A stretch of DNA of 18,262 nucleotides from UBA7887 sp964408735 (GTDB taxonomy: Bacteria; Pseudomonadota; Alphaproteobacteria; UBA7887): the NCBI GenBank assembly GCA_964408735.1, contig CAYPAX010000092.1:1-18262 (forward strand), given 5' to 3'. Of this stretch, positions 1-6,023 are shown piece after piece. Numbering within the stretch: the stretch's first letter is position 1; each line of letters begins with the position of its first letter. Under the pieces are notes generated by a model that made no database searches, had not been told where the DNA came from, and saw only the letters and a list, made by a program, of their open reading frames with translations. A program made the translations under genes and the position numbers.

Positions 1-51
1 GAAGCGACGGCAGAGGCGATCCTATGGGTACCATATGTCAGATTTGGACCA
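1..51. other. Left-edge noncoding stretch downstream of fabG
   Basis: These 51 bases lie after the fabG stop codon on the minus strand. No coding start or terminator hairpin is visible. In most bacteria acpP follows fabG, so it may begin just beyond the window, but nothing here shows it. Confidence 0.5.
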
Positions 52-789
52 CTAGATCATCGCCATACCGCCATTGACATGCAAGGTCTGGCCGGTGACG
101 TAGGCAGCCTCGGGCGAAGCCAGGTAGACCGCGGCGCCGGCGATGTCGCCGGGGTCGCCGAGGCGGCCGGCCGGAATCGCCGCCAGCAGGCGCTCGTGCT
201 GGGCCTCGTCGAGCGCCTGGGTCATGGCGGTGTCGATAAAGCCCGGCGCGATGCAGTTGGCGGTGATGCCGCGCGCCGCGACCTCGCCGGCGAGCGACTT
301 GGTGAAGCCGATCATGCCGGCCTTGGAGGCGGCGTAGTTGGTCTGGCCCGGATTGCCGGTGACGCCGACGATCGAGGTGATGTTGACGATGCGCCCCCAG
401 CGCCGCTTCATCATGCCCCGGAGCGCGCCGCGGCAGAGCCGGAAGCTGGCGGTGAGGTTGACGTTGAGCACCCGCTCCCAATCCTCGTCCTTCATGCGCA
501 GCACCAGGGTGTCGCTGGTCAGCCCGGCGTTGTTGACCAATATGTCGAGGCCATCGAGCGCGGCATCCGCCTCGCCCGGCAGCGCTGCGACGGCCTCGGC
601 GTCCGAAAGATCGCAGGGCAGCACAGCGGTGCCCTCTCCGAGCGTCGCCGCCAAGGCGTCAAGCGCCTCACGCCGGGTTCCCGACAGCGCCACCCGCGCG
701 CCCGCGCCATGCAGGGCGCTGGCGATGGCACCGCCGATTCCGCCCGAAGCGCCGGTCACCAGCGCGCCTTTTCCAGCCAGGTCAAACAT
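52..789 (-). CDS. fabG: 3-oxoacyl-[acyl-carrier-protein] reductase FabG
   Basis: NADPH-dependent reductase that converts 3-oxoacyl-ACP to 3-hydroxyacyl-ACP in the first reductive step of each type II fatty acid synthesis cycle; cytosolic, normally a tetramer. The 245 residues are the usual FabG length and form one Rossmann-fold SDR domain. Visible motifs are the cofactor loop TGASGGIG (12-19), NNAG (86-89), the catalytic Ser139, Tyr152 and Lys156 (YAASK), and the C-terminal VTGQTLHVNGGMAM typical of FabG rather than of generic SDRs. It starts with ATG 30 bases after the fabD stop and is probably co-transcribed with it. The fabD-fabG pairing makes the assignment firm. A second, more divergent SDR occurs at 13755-14465. 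Confidence 0.96.
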   Translation of the reverse strand: MFDLAGKGALVTGASGGIGGAIASALHGAGARVALSGTRREALDALAATLGEGTAVLPCDLSDAEAVAALPGEADAALDGLDILVNNAGLTSDTLVLRMKDEDWERVLNVNLTASFRLCRGALRGMMKRRWGRIVNITSIVGVTGNPGQTNYAASKAGMIGFTKSLAGEVAARGITANCIAPGFIDTAMTQALDEAQHERLLAAIPAGRLGDPGDIAGAAVYLASPEAAYVTGQTLHVNGGMAMI

Positions 790-819
790 GGGCCTAATCT
801 TGCACCTCAGCGATAGGGA

Positions 820-1767
820 TCATAATTGGCCGATAAGCGATTCGACGTCGGCCGGGGCCAGCACGGCGCTGCCGCCGAGCGCCTTGTCGATGCGGCGCGC
901 GAGATTGGCGAGCACCTTGCCGGCGCCAAGCTCGACCAGGGTGTCGACGTCGCTTGCCATCATGGTCAGCACGCATTCGCGCCAGCGCACCATGCCGGTC
1001 ACCTGCTCCACAAGAAGCGTGCGGATGGCCTCCGGCTCGGCCACCGCATCGGCCGTGACATTGGCGACCAGCGGCGGCGCCGGCGCGGCAATCGTCACCT
1101 CCGCCAGGGCCTCGGCCATGACTTCGGCAGCGGGCGCCAGCAACGAGCAATGGAACGGCGCACTGACGGGAAGTGACATGGCGCGCCGGGCGCCGCGCTC
1201 GGAGGCCAATGCCACCGCCTGCTCGACCGCCGCAGCCGCGCCGCTGAGCACGACCTGGCCGGGGGCGTTGTCGTTGGCGACCTGGCAGACGCCGCCGCCT
1301 GCCGCGGCCGCATCCTCGGCCACCGCGCGCACCGCCTCGAGATCGAGGCCGAGCACCGCCGCCATGGCGCCTTCGCCGACCGGCACCGCGCTCTGCATGG
1401 CCTGGCCGCGGCGGCGCAGCAGCCGTGCCGTATCCGCTAGGCCGAGCGCACCGGCGGCGGCAAGGGCGGAATATTCGCCGAGCGAATGGCCGGCCACGAA
1501 GGCGGCCTTGTCGGACAGGGCCACACCGCCCTCGCGCTCGATGACGCGGACCACGGCAAGCGAGGTCGCCATCAGCGCCGGCTGGGCGTTTTCGGTCAGG
1601 GTCAGCTCGTCCTCGGGACCTTCGAAGATCAGCCGCGTAAGGTTCTGGCCGAGGGCGTCGTCGACTTCCTGGTAGACCTCGCGCGCGGACGCGAAAGCAT
1701 CATGCAGCTCGCGCCCCATACCCACCGCCTGCGACCCCTGACCGGGAAACACGAACGCTCTCGCCAT
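820..1767 (-). CDS. fabD: Malonyl-CoA:ACP transacylase FabD
   Basis: Transfers malonyl from CoA to acyl carrier protein, supplying the extender unit for fatty acid synthesis. The 315 residues match the family (about 310). Visible features are the N-terminal FPGQGSQ (7-13), the nucleophile elbow GHSLGEYSA with Ser95, the Arg120 region (RRRGQAMQ), and His206 in SAPFHC, the second catalytic residue. Gln63 in ENAQPAL is also the expected one. It is the first gene of a leftward unit with fabG. The ATG at 1767 is preceded by an AGGGGA Shine-Dalgarno-like sequence that sits in one arm of an inverted repeat (1774-1793). The gene is transcribed divergently from rpsF. No anomaly is seen in the protein. 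Confidence 0.96.
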   Translation of the reverse strand: MARAFVFPGQGSQAVGMGRELHDAFASAREVYQEVDDALGQNLTRLIFEGPEDELTLTENAQPALMATSLAVVRVIEREGGVALSDKAAFVAGHSLGEYSALAAAGALGLADTARLLRRRGQAMQSAVPVGEGAMAAVLGLDLEAVRAVAEDAAAAGGGVCQVANDNAPGQVVLSGAAAAVEQAVALASERGARRAMSLPVSAPFHCSLLAPAAEVMAEALAEVTIAAPAPPLVANVTADAVAEPEAIRTLLVEQVTGMVRWRECVLTMMASDVDTLVELGAGKVLANLARRIDKALGGSAVLAPADVESLIGQL

Positions 1768-1773
1768 AGCCGT

Positions 1774-1793
1774 CCCCTGTGCAATTTCAGGGG
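1774..1793 (-). promoter_or_regulatory. Inverted repeat covering the fabD ribosome binding site
   Basis: On the minus strand CCCCTG, an 8-base loop, then CAGGGG form a perfect 6-bp stem just upstream of the fabD ATG. The right arm contains most of the Shine-Dalgarno-like AGGGGA. If the stem folds in the mRNA it would hide the ribosome binding site. No known riboswitch class is recognised; the regulatory role is inference. Confidence 0.35.
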
Positions 1794-1796
1794 CCC

Positions 1797-1825
1797 AGAA
1801 CTACCCGCGCTGACGGCCCTGTCAA
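1797..1825 (-). promoter_or_regulatory. Candidate fabD promoter
   Basis: The minus strand carries an exact TTGACA (1825-1820), a consensus -35 box. At 16-17 bases spacing the -10 candidates are TAGTTC or AGTTCT, both poor. The strong -35 and weak -10 could mean activator dependence or simply chance. Position and orientation fit fabD, with a leader of roughly 25 bases. Confidence 0.3.
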
Positions 1826-1843
1826 GCGCCCAGCCTGAGGTGC

Positions 1844-1871
1844 TTGCAGCGGGTGGCGAAATCGCTATAGT
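1844..1871 (+). promoter_or_regulatory. Sigma70-type promoter of the rpsF-rpsR-rplI operon
   Basis: TTGCAG (1844-1849) and TATAGT (1866-1871) are separated by 16 bases, a good housekeeping promoter pair for an alphaproteobacterium. Transcription would begin near 1878, giving a leader of about 100 bases before the rpsF ATG at 1980. This is the best promoter match noticed in the window. Confidence 0.55.
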
Positions 1872-1887
1872 GCGCGCCTCGTTTTCC

Positions 1888-1918
1888 GGCGCGCGACCGC
1901 TGAACCCTGCCGCGCGCC
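1888..1918 (+). promoter_or_regulatory. Hairpin in the rpsF leader
   Basis: GGCGCGCG (1888-1895) and CGCGCGCC (1911-1918) form a perfect 8-bp stem with a 15-base loop containing CCG. It lies inside the predicted rpsF leader. In E. coli and B. subtilis the S6:S18 complex binds a structure in the rpsF leader and represses its own operon. I cannot confirm that this hairpin is that motif, and no T-run follows it, so it is not an obvious terminator. Confidence 0.35.
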
Positions 1919-1979
1919 ATGATTACCGGATCCCGCAGGCGATCCACCACGCACCCCGTGCGACTTTGAGGAGCCGTTC

Positions 1980-2432
1980 ATGCCGCTCTACGAGAGTGTG
2001 TTCATCGCGCGCCAGGACATCCCGGCGCAGGAAGTCGAAGCGCTGACCGAGCGCTTCCAGGGCATCGTATCCGAGCTTGGCGGCGAAATCGCCCGGCACG
2101 AATATTGGGGCCTGAAGAGTCTGGCCTATCGCATCAAGAAGAACCGCAAGGGCCATTACACCATGCTGCAGATGGACGCGCCTTCGGCGGCAATCCAGGA
2201 GATGGAGCGCAACATGCGCATCAGCGAGGATGTGCTGCGCTATATGACCGTGCGCATCGATGCCGTCGACGAGGAGCCATCCTCGATGATGCAGACGCGT
2301 TCGGCCCGCGAGGAGCGCCGCCGCGAGGAGCGGCGGTCGCGCGCTGCGAGCGACGAGGCGGCCAAGAAGACCGAGCAAAGCGACAAGCCGAGCGAAGACG
2401 CCGCTCCCAAGACCACCGAAAGCGAGGCGTAA
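1980..2432 (+). CDS. rpsF: 30S ribosomal protein S6
   Basis: S6 binds S18 and joins the platform of the small ribosomal subunit. The first ~95 residues are the S6 fold: MPLYESVFIARQDI at the N-terminus, IVSELGGEIARHEYWGLKSLAYRIKKNRKGHY in the middle (about residues 29-60), then the segment ending in YMTVRIDAVDEEPS. After that comes a low-complexity charged tail (about 100-150) rich in Glu, Arg, Lys and Ser, making the protein 150 residues, longer than E. coli S6; such tails are common in alphaproteobacteria. The ATG is preceded by GAGGAG (1968-1973) at 6 bases. It is first in the rpsF-rpsR-rplI operon, with 3 bases separating it from rpsR. Confidence 0.96.
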   Translation: MPLYESVFIARQDIPAQEVEALTERFQGIVSELGGEIARHEYWGLKSLAYRIKKNRKGHYTMLQMDAPSAAIQEMERNMRISEDVLRYMTVRIDAVDEEPSSMMQTRSAREERRREERRSRAASDEAAKKTEQSDKPSEDAAPKTTESEA

Positions 2433-2435
2433 GAC

Positions 2436-2699
2436 ATGGCTCAGCAAGGTTCAGGGTCCCGCCGCGTGCCGTTGCCCCGCAGGCCGTTCTTCCGCCGCCG
2501 CAAGACCTGCCCGTTTTCCGGGCCTGGCGCGCCGAAGATCGACTATCGCGATATCAAGACGCTGCAGCGCTTCATTTCGGAGCGCGGCAAGATCGTGCCC
2601 AGTCGCATCACGGCGGTCTCGGCGCCCAAGCAGCGGCGTTTGGCCCAGGCCATCAAGCGCGCGCGCTTTCTGGCGCTGCTGCCGTACCTGGTAAAGTAA
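2436..2699 (+). CDS. rpsR: 30S ribosomal protein S18
   Basis: S18 forms a heterodimer with S6 on the platform of the 30S subunit. The 87-residue basic protein has a variable N-terminus followed by the conserved RRKTCPFSG with Cys, then the core IDYRDIKTLQRFISERGKI (about 41-60), the SRIT motif and the C-terminal RRLAQAIKRARFLALLPY. This is close to full family length. It starts three bases after the rpsF stop, so translation is probably coupled to rpsF, consistent with equal amounts of the two partner proteins. Confidence 0.97.
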   Translation: MAQQGSGSRRVPLPRRPFFRRRKTCPFSGPGAPKIDYRDIKTLQRFISERGKIVPSRITAVSAPKQRRLAQAIKRARFLALLPYLVK

Positions 2700-2721
2700 T
2701 CCGAGGCGAGGACCGAGCGCT

Positions 2722-3333
2722 ATGGAAGTGATCCTGCTCGAACGTATCGAGAAGCTGGGCCAGATGGGCGATCTGGTGACCGTAAAGAACGGCTACGCAC
2801 GCAATTACCTGTTGCCGCAGAGCAAGGCGCTGCGGGCGACGGCCGCGAACCGCGAGCGCTTCGAGACGCAGCGGGTCCAGCTCGAGGCCAACAACCTCGA
2901 GGCACGCACGGAGGCGGCAACCATCGCCGAGCGCATGGAAGGCCTGTCGGTGATGATGGTGCGCCAGGCCGGCGATACCGGCCAGCTCTACGGCTCCGTC
3001 AACGCCCGCGACATCGCCGCCGGGGTCACCGAAGCGGGCTTTACGGTCGGCCGCCGTCAGGTGCGCCTGGATACCGTGATCAAGACCCTCGGCCTGCACG
3101 AGGCGCGCGTTGCCCTGCACCCGGAAGTCAGCGTGACGGTCACGGTCAATGCCGCCCGCTCCGAGGAAGAAGCCAAGCTTCAGGCCGCCGGCATAGACGT
3201 CACCGCCATGGAGGACGACGAGCCCGAGGACGAGGGCGGTGAGGATCTGGCGGCTGTCTTCGACGATGACGCCCAGCCAGAGGCCGAAAGCGAGGGCGAG
3301 GCCGGCGGAGACGAGGAAGAGCCCGCCGCCTAA
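2722..3333 (+). CDS. rplI: 50S ribosomal protein L9 with acidic C-terminal extension
   Basis: L9 binds domain V of 23S rRNA at the base of the L1 stalk and helps maintain reading frame. The N-terminal rRNA-binding domain is unmistakable: MEVILLERIEKLGQMGD, then VKNGYARNYLLP and ALRAT within the first 40 residues. A long connecting helix and a C-terminal domain (about 80-150) follow. The last ~50 residues are almost entirely Asp, Glu, Gly and Ala, taking the protein to 203 residues against about 149 in E. coli. Such extensions occur in alphaproteobacterial L9; their role is not known to me. ATG is chosen because it begins the conserved MEVILLE. It is the last gene of the ribosomal operon. Confidence 0.96.
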   Translation: MEVILLERIEKLGQMGDLVTVKNGYARNYLLPQSKALRATAANRERFETQRVQLEANNLEARTEAATIAERMEGLSVMMVRQAGDTGQLYGSVNARDIAAGVTEAGFTVGRRQVRLDTVIKTLGLHEARVALHPEVSVTVTVNAARSEEEAKLQAAGIDVTAMEDDEPEDEGGEDLAAVFDDDAQPEAESEGEAGGDEEEPAA

Positions 3334-3340
3334 GGCGATT

Positions 3341-3368
3341 TTGCGCAACCCGCAAGCTCTAGTATATT
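3341..3368 (+). promoter_or_regulatory. Candidate promoter for cfa
   Basis: TTGCGC (3341-3346) and TATATT (3363-3368) are 16 bases apart, in the only A/T-rich part of the rplI-cfa gap. The -35 lies in a small inverted repeat (TTGCG, 5-base loop, CGCAA). E. coli cfa is known to have a stationary-phase promoter, but sigma-factor specificity cannot be read here. The leader would be about 75 bases. Confidence 0.4.
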
Positions 3369-3402
3369 ATGGGCTGAACTGAGGCGAGGCGCTGCAAAGG
3401 GC

Positions 3403-3412
3403 GTCGATCGAC
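3403..3412. repeat. 10-bp palindrome upstream of cfa
   Basis: GTCGATCGAC is a perfect 10-bp palindrome between the candidate cfa promoter and the coding start. It could be an operator half-site or chance; no known regulator site is recognised. Confidence 0.25.
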
Positions 3413-3440
3413 CGGTTTTGATGCCCGATGCGCCCTCGGC

Positions 3441-3445
3441 GGAGG
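3441..3445 (+). promoter_or_regulatory. Ribosome binding site that decides the cfa start
   Basis: GGAGG lies six bases before the ATG at 3452. The upstream in-frame ATG at 3428 has no comparable site and would add eight residues rich in arginine that are not part of the family core. The start at 3452 is therefore preferred. Confidence 0.6.
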
Positions 3446-3451
3446 GCGGCT

Positions 3452-4678
3452 ATGTTGGTGGAAGCGTTTTTCACCAGGCTTATCCAGTGCGGCCGGCTGA
3501 CGGTGCGCTACGCGGATGGGCGCAGCGTCGTATACGGCAGCGAGCCTGGACCAAACGTCATCATACGCCTGCATAACGCGGCGGCGGGCCGGCGCATTGC
3601 GCGCAATCCCAGCCTGGGCGCGGCCGAATCCTACATGGACGGCTCGCTCAGCATCGAAGATGGCGAGATATACGATTTTCTCGACATTGCCGCTCTGAAT
3701 ATCGGGCGCGGCCATCTGCCCGGCGTCTATACGTGCTTCAAGAGCCTGGGCTTATGGACGCGGCGCTTCATGCAGCACAATTCGCCGCTGCGTGCGCGCC
3801 GCAATGTCGCCCACCACTACGATTTGTCGGATTCGCTCTACGCGCTGTTTCTCGATCCCCAGCGGCAATATTCCTGCGCCTATTTCACGGCCGACGGCCA
3901 AAGCCTCGAGGATGCGCAGCGCGCCAAGATGCGGCTGGTCGCCGACAAGCTGCTGTTGGCGCCGGGACAGAAGGTGCTCGATATCGGCTGCGGCTGGGGC
4001 GGCCTGGCAGCCTATCTCGCCCGTGAAGAGAATGTTCATGTGCGCGGCCTGACCCTATCGGACGAACAGCACCGCTATGCAGAGGCCGCGGCGCGCAAGG
4101 CGGGCCTCGATGACCGCTTGAGCTTCGCGCTGGAAGACTACCGATACGATGGCGGCCTCTACGACCGCATCGTCTCGGTCGGCATGTTCGAGCATGTCGG
4201 AATCGACTACTACGGCGACTATTTTTCGAAGCTGCACGACCTTCTGGCGCCCGACGGCGTCGCGCTGCTCCACACCATCGGCCGCAGCGATGGTCCGGGC
4301 ATTACCGACAGCTTCATCCGAAAGTACATCTTCCCCGGCGGCTACATTCCCGCCCTGTCGGAGGTGGTGACGGCGATCGAGCGAACTGATTTGATCATCA
4401 CCGATATCGAGGTGCTGCGGCTTCATTATGCCGATACGTTGCGCGAATGGCGGCACAACTTCCTGGCCAATCGTGAGCGTGCCATGGCACTCTACGACGA
4501 CAGGTTTTGTCGAATGTGGGAGTTCTACTTGGCAGGCTCGGAAGTTTCCTTTCGCCATCTCGGCATGGTGGTCTACCAAATTCAGCTGGCGCGCCGTCAG
4601 GACGCGGTGCCGTTGACTCGCAACTATCTGCATGATGGCGAGAGTCGTGACAGTGACCATGGCATTGCGGCCGAGTAG
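3452..4678 (+). CDS. cfa: Cyclopropane-fatty-acyl-phospholipid synthase
   Basis: SAM-dependent enzyme that adds a methylene bridge across double bonds of membrane phospholipid acyl chains, usually in stationary phase or under acid or osmotic stress. With the 3452 start it has 408 residues (E. coli 382). The N-terminal lipid-binding domain ends near HHYDLS (121-126). The methyltransferase domain has motif I VLDIGCGWGGLA (175-186) and SVGMFEHVG (242-250). The bicarbonate-binding residues known from E. coli have counterparts: Cys142 in QYSCAY, Glu247 in MFEHVG, His274 and Ile276 in LHTIG, and Tyr326 in HYADTLREW. It should therefore be an active CFA synthase. An upstream in-frame ATG at 3428 is possible but lacks a good ribosome binding site. 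The flavoprotein gene follows after three bases. Confidence 0.92.
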   Translation: MLVEAFFTRLIQCGRLTVRYADGRSVVYGSEPGPNVIIRLHNAAAGRRIARNPSLGAAESYMDGSLSIEDGEIYDFLDIAALNIGRGHLPGVYTCFKSLGLWTRRFMQHNSPLRARRNVAHHYDLSDSLYALFLDPQRQYSCAYFTADGQSLEDAQRAKMRLVADKLLLAPGQKVLDIGCGWGGLAAYLAREENVHVRGLTLSDEQHRYAEAAARKAGLDDRLSFALEDYRYDGGLYDRIVSVGMFEHVGIDYYGDYFSKLHDLLAPDGVALLHTIGRSDGPGITDSFIRKYIFPGGYIPALSEVVTAIERTDLIITDIEVLRLHYADTLREWRHNFLANRERAMALYDDRFCRMWEFYLAGSEVSFRHLGMVVYQIQLARRQDAVPLTRNYLHDGESRDSDHGIAAE

Positions 4679-4681
4679 CCC

Positions 4682-5923
4682 TTGAGCGCACGCCACGTCA
4701 CGGTCGTCGGGGCTGGCATTGTCGGCACCTGCTGCGCCCTCCAACTCAGGCTTGACGGCCACGAGGTAACGCTTGTCGACAGCGACGAGCCCGGCGCCGC
4801 GACCTCCTTCGGCAATGCCGGCATCATCTCGACCGGCTCGATCATGCCTTACGCCACGCCGGGGCTCTGGAAAGCGGCCCCCGGCATGGTCTTGGATCCG
4901 CTCGGCCCGCTCATGCTGTCCTGGCGCTACCTGCCGCGCGCCACGCCGTGGCTGCTGCGCTATCTGGCGGAGGGCCGGACCAGCCGGGCGCACACGGTCG
5001 CGGCCGAGATGGCGCCCTTGACCACAGCCGCCTATGACGCCCATCGCAGCCTGATGAGCGGAGCCGACGTCGAGGCGAGGCTGATTCGCCAGGAAGGCTA
5101 TCTGCATGTCTGGCGCGAGGCCGACGGCTTCGAACAAACCGCCTTGCAGCGCAGCCTGATGGCCGAGCACGGCATTGCCTGCGAGGTGCTGGACGGCGCT
5201 GACATCGCGGCCCTGGAGCCGGGTCTGGCGCGCGACTTCCGCTATGGCTTTCATGTGCGGGAGGGTGGCTTTGCGGTCGAGCCCGTGGCGCTGACACAGG
5301 CCTATGCGGCGGCCTTCGAGGCGCGTGGCGGCATTATCCGTCGCGAGCGCGTGACAGGCTTCGAGATGGCAGGGCCCGGCCCGCGCAGCCTGGTGACCGA
5401 TTCGGGAAAGCACGCCCTCGACCTGCTGCTGCTTGCCGCCGGCGCCTGGTCACGGCCTTTGCTCAGAGAGCTTGGCCTGCGCGCGCCGCTGGAGTGCGAG
5501 CGCGGCTATCACTTGAGCTTGCGCCCGGGCGAGGGCGTGGCACTGAGCCGGCCGGTCGTCGTTGGCAAGCCGCGCTATACCCTGGCGCCGATGCGCGACG
5601 GCCTGCGCCTGACCACGGGCGCGGAGTTCGCCGGCCTCGACGCGCCGCCCAACTACCGTCGCATCCACCGGCTGGTCGCCGATGCCAACAGATCGCTGCC
5701 GGGGCTTGGCGACACGGTGGAGCGCGAATGGATGGGACACCGGCCGGTGCTGTGGGATTCCAAGCCCGCCATCGGCCGCTCGCCGCACCACGACACCGTC
5801 TTCTATGCCTTCGGCCACGGCCACCTGGGCCTGACCCTGAGCGCTGTCACGGGCCGCCTGATCGCCGACCTGATCGGCGGCAAGGAGCCACCGCTCGCGC
5901 CGTTCTCGCTTGACCGCTTCTAA
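4682..5923 (+). CDS. FAD-dependent D-amino-acid-dehydrogenase-like oxidoreductase (DAO/DadA family)
   Basis: Family members oxidise D-amino acids or related amines to 2-oxo acids, passing electrons to the respiratory chain or to oxygen. The 413 residues begin with the dinucleotide-binding GAGIVG (10-15) and an acidic residue, Asp33, ending the second strand. A DAO-type substrate domain follows, and the C-terminal FAD signature resembles DadA: MGHRPVLWDSKPAIGRSP (351-368) and GHGHLGLT (378-385). Arg354 sits where DadA-like proteins often place a substrate-carboxylate Arg. The substrate is not certain: D-alanine is plausible, since alr lies one gene further on, but hydroxyproline- or other imino-acid-specific relatives look similar. 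The start is TTG, because the Rossmann motif begins almost at once and an in-frame stop lies upstream. It is probably co-transcribed with cfa. Confidence 0.8.
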   Translation: MSARHVTVVGAGIVGTCCALQLRLDGHEVTLVDSDEPGAATSFGNAGIISTGSIMPYATPGLWKAAPGMVLDPLGPLMLSWRYLPRATPWLLRYLAEGRTSRAHTVAAEMAPLTTAAYDAHRSLMSGADVEARLIRQEGYLHVWREADGFEQTALQRSLMAEHGIACEVLDGADIAALEPGLARDFRYGFHVREGGFAVEPVALTQAYAAAFEARGGIIRRERVTGFEMAGPGPRSLVTDSGKHALDLLLLAAGAWSRPLLRELGLRAPLECERGYHLSLRPGEGVALSRPVVVGKPRYTLAPMRDGLRLTTGAEFAGLDAPPNYRRIHRLVADANRSLPGLGDTVEREWMGHRPVLWDSKPAIGRSPHHDTVFYAFGHGHLGLTLSAVTGRLIADLIGGKEPPLAPFSLDRF

Positions 5924-6023
5924 ATCTGTCCCCGCTTTTCTTGTAATTCGGGATTCGGGATTCACAGGGCAGAGCACAGATTGAGGATGTTGTGCGACGG
6001 GCGGGTGGAGTAAGACTGGGGAC
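5924..6023. repeat. Repeat-bearing gap upstream of dnaB
   Basis: This 100-base gap is A/T-richer than its surroundings. It holds 2.6 copies of a 7-base unit ATTCGGG (5946-5963). The segment AATCTGT (5923-5929) is inverted at 5976-5982 (ACAGATT). TGTCCCC (5927-5933) is matched by GGGGACA at 6018-6024, at the dnaB start itself. The CTGTCCCC/GGGGACA ends resemble from memory the palindromic repeats and scars left by REP-type or IS200-like elements. No transposase remnant is visible. A promoter for dnaB is not obvious. Confidence 0.45.

Noticed and set aside
338..1675. Long plus-strand open frame (445 codons) antisense to fabD and fabG
   Set aside because: Rich in Ser, Ala, Arg and Pro with no recognisable motif; expected shadow frame in high-GC DNA opposite two well-identified genes.
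3341..3355. Terminator after rplI (TTGCG/CGCAA stem)
   Set aside because: Five base pairs without a T-run; it overlaps the -35 of the candidate cfa promoter, so a terminator role is not supported.
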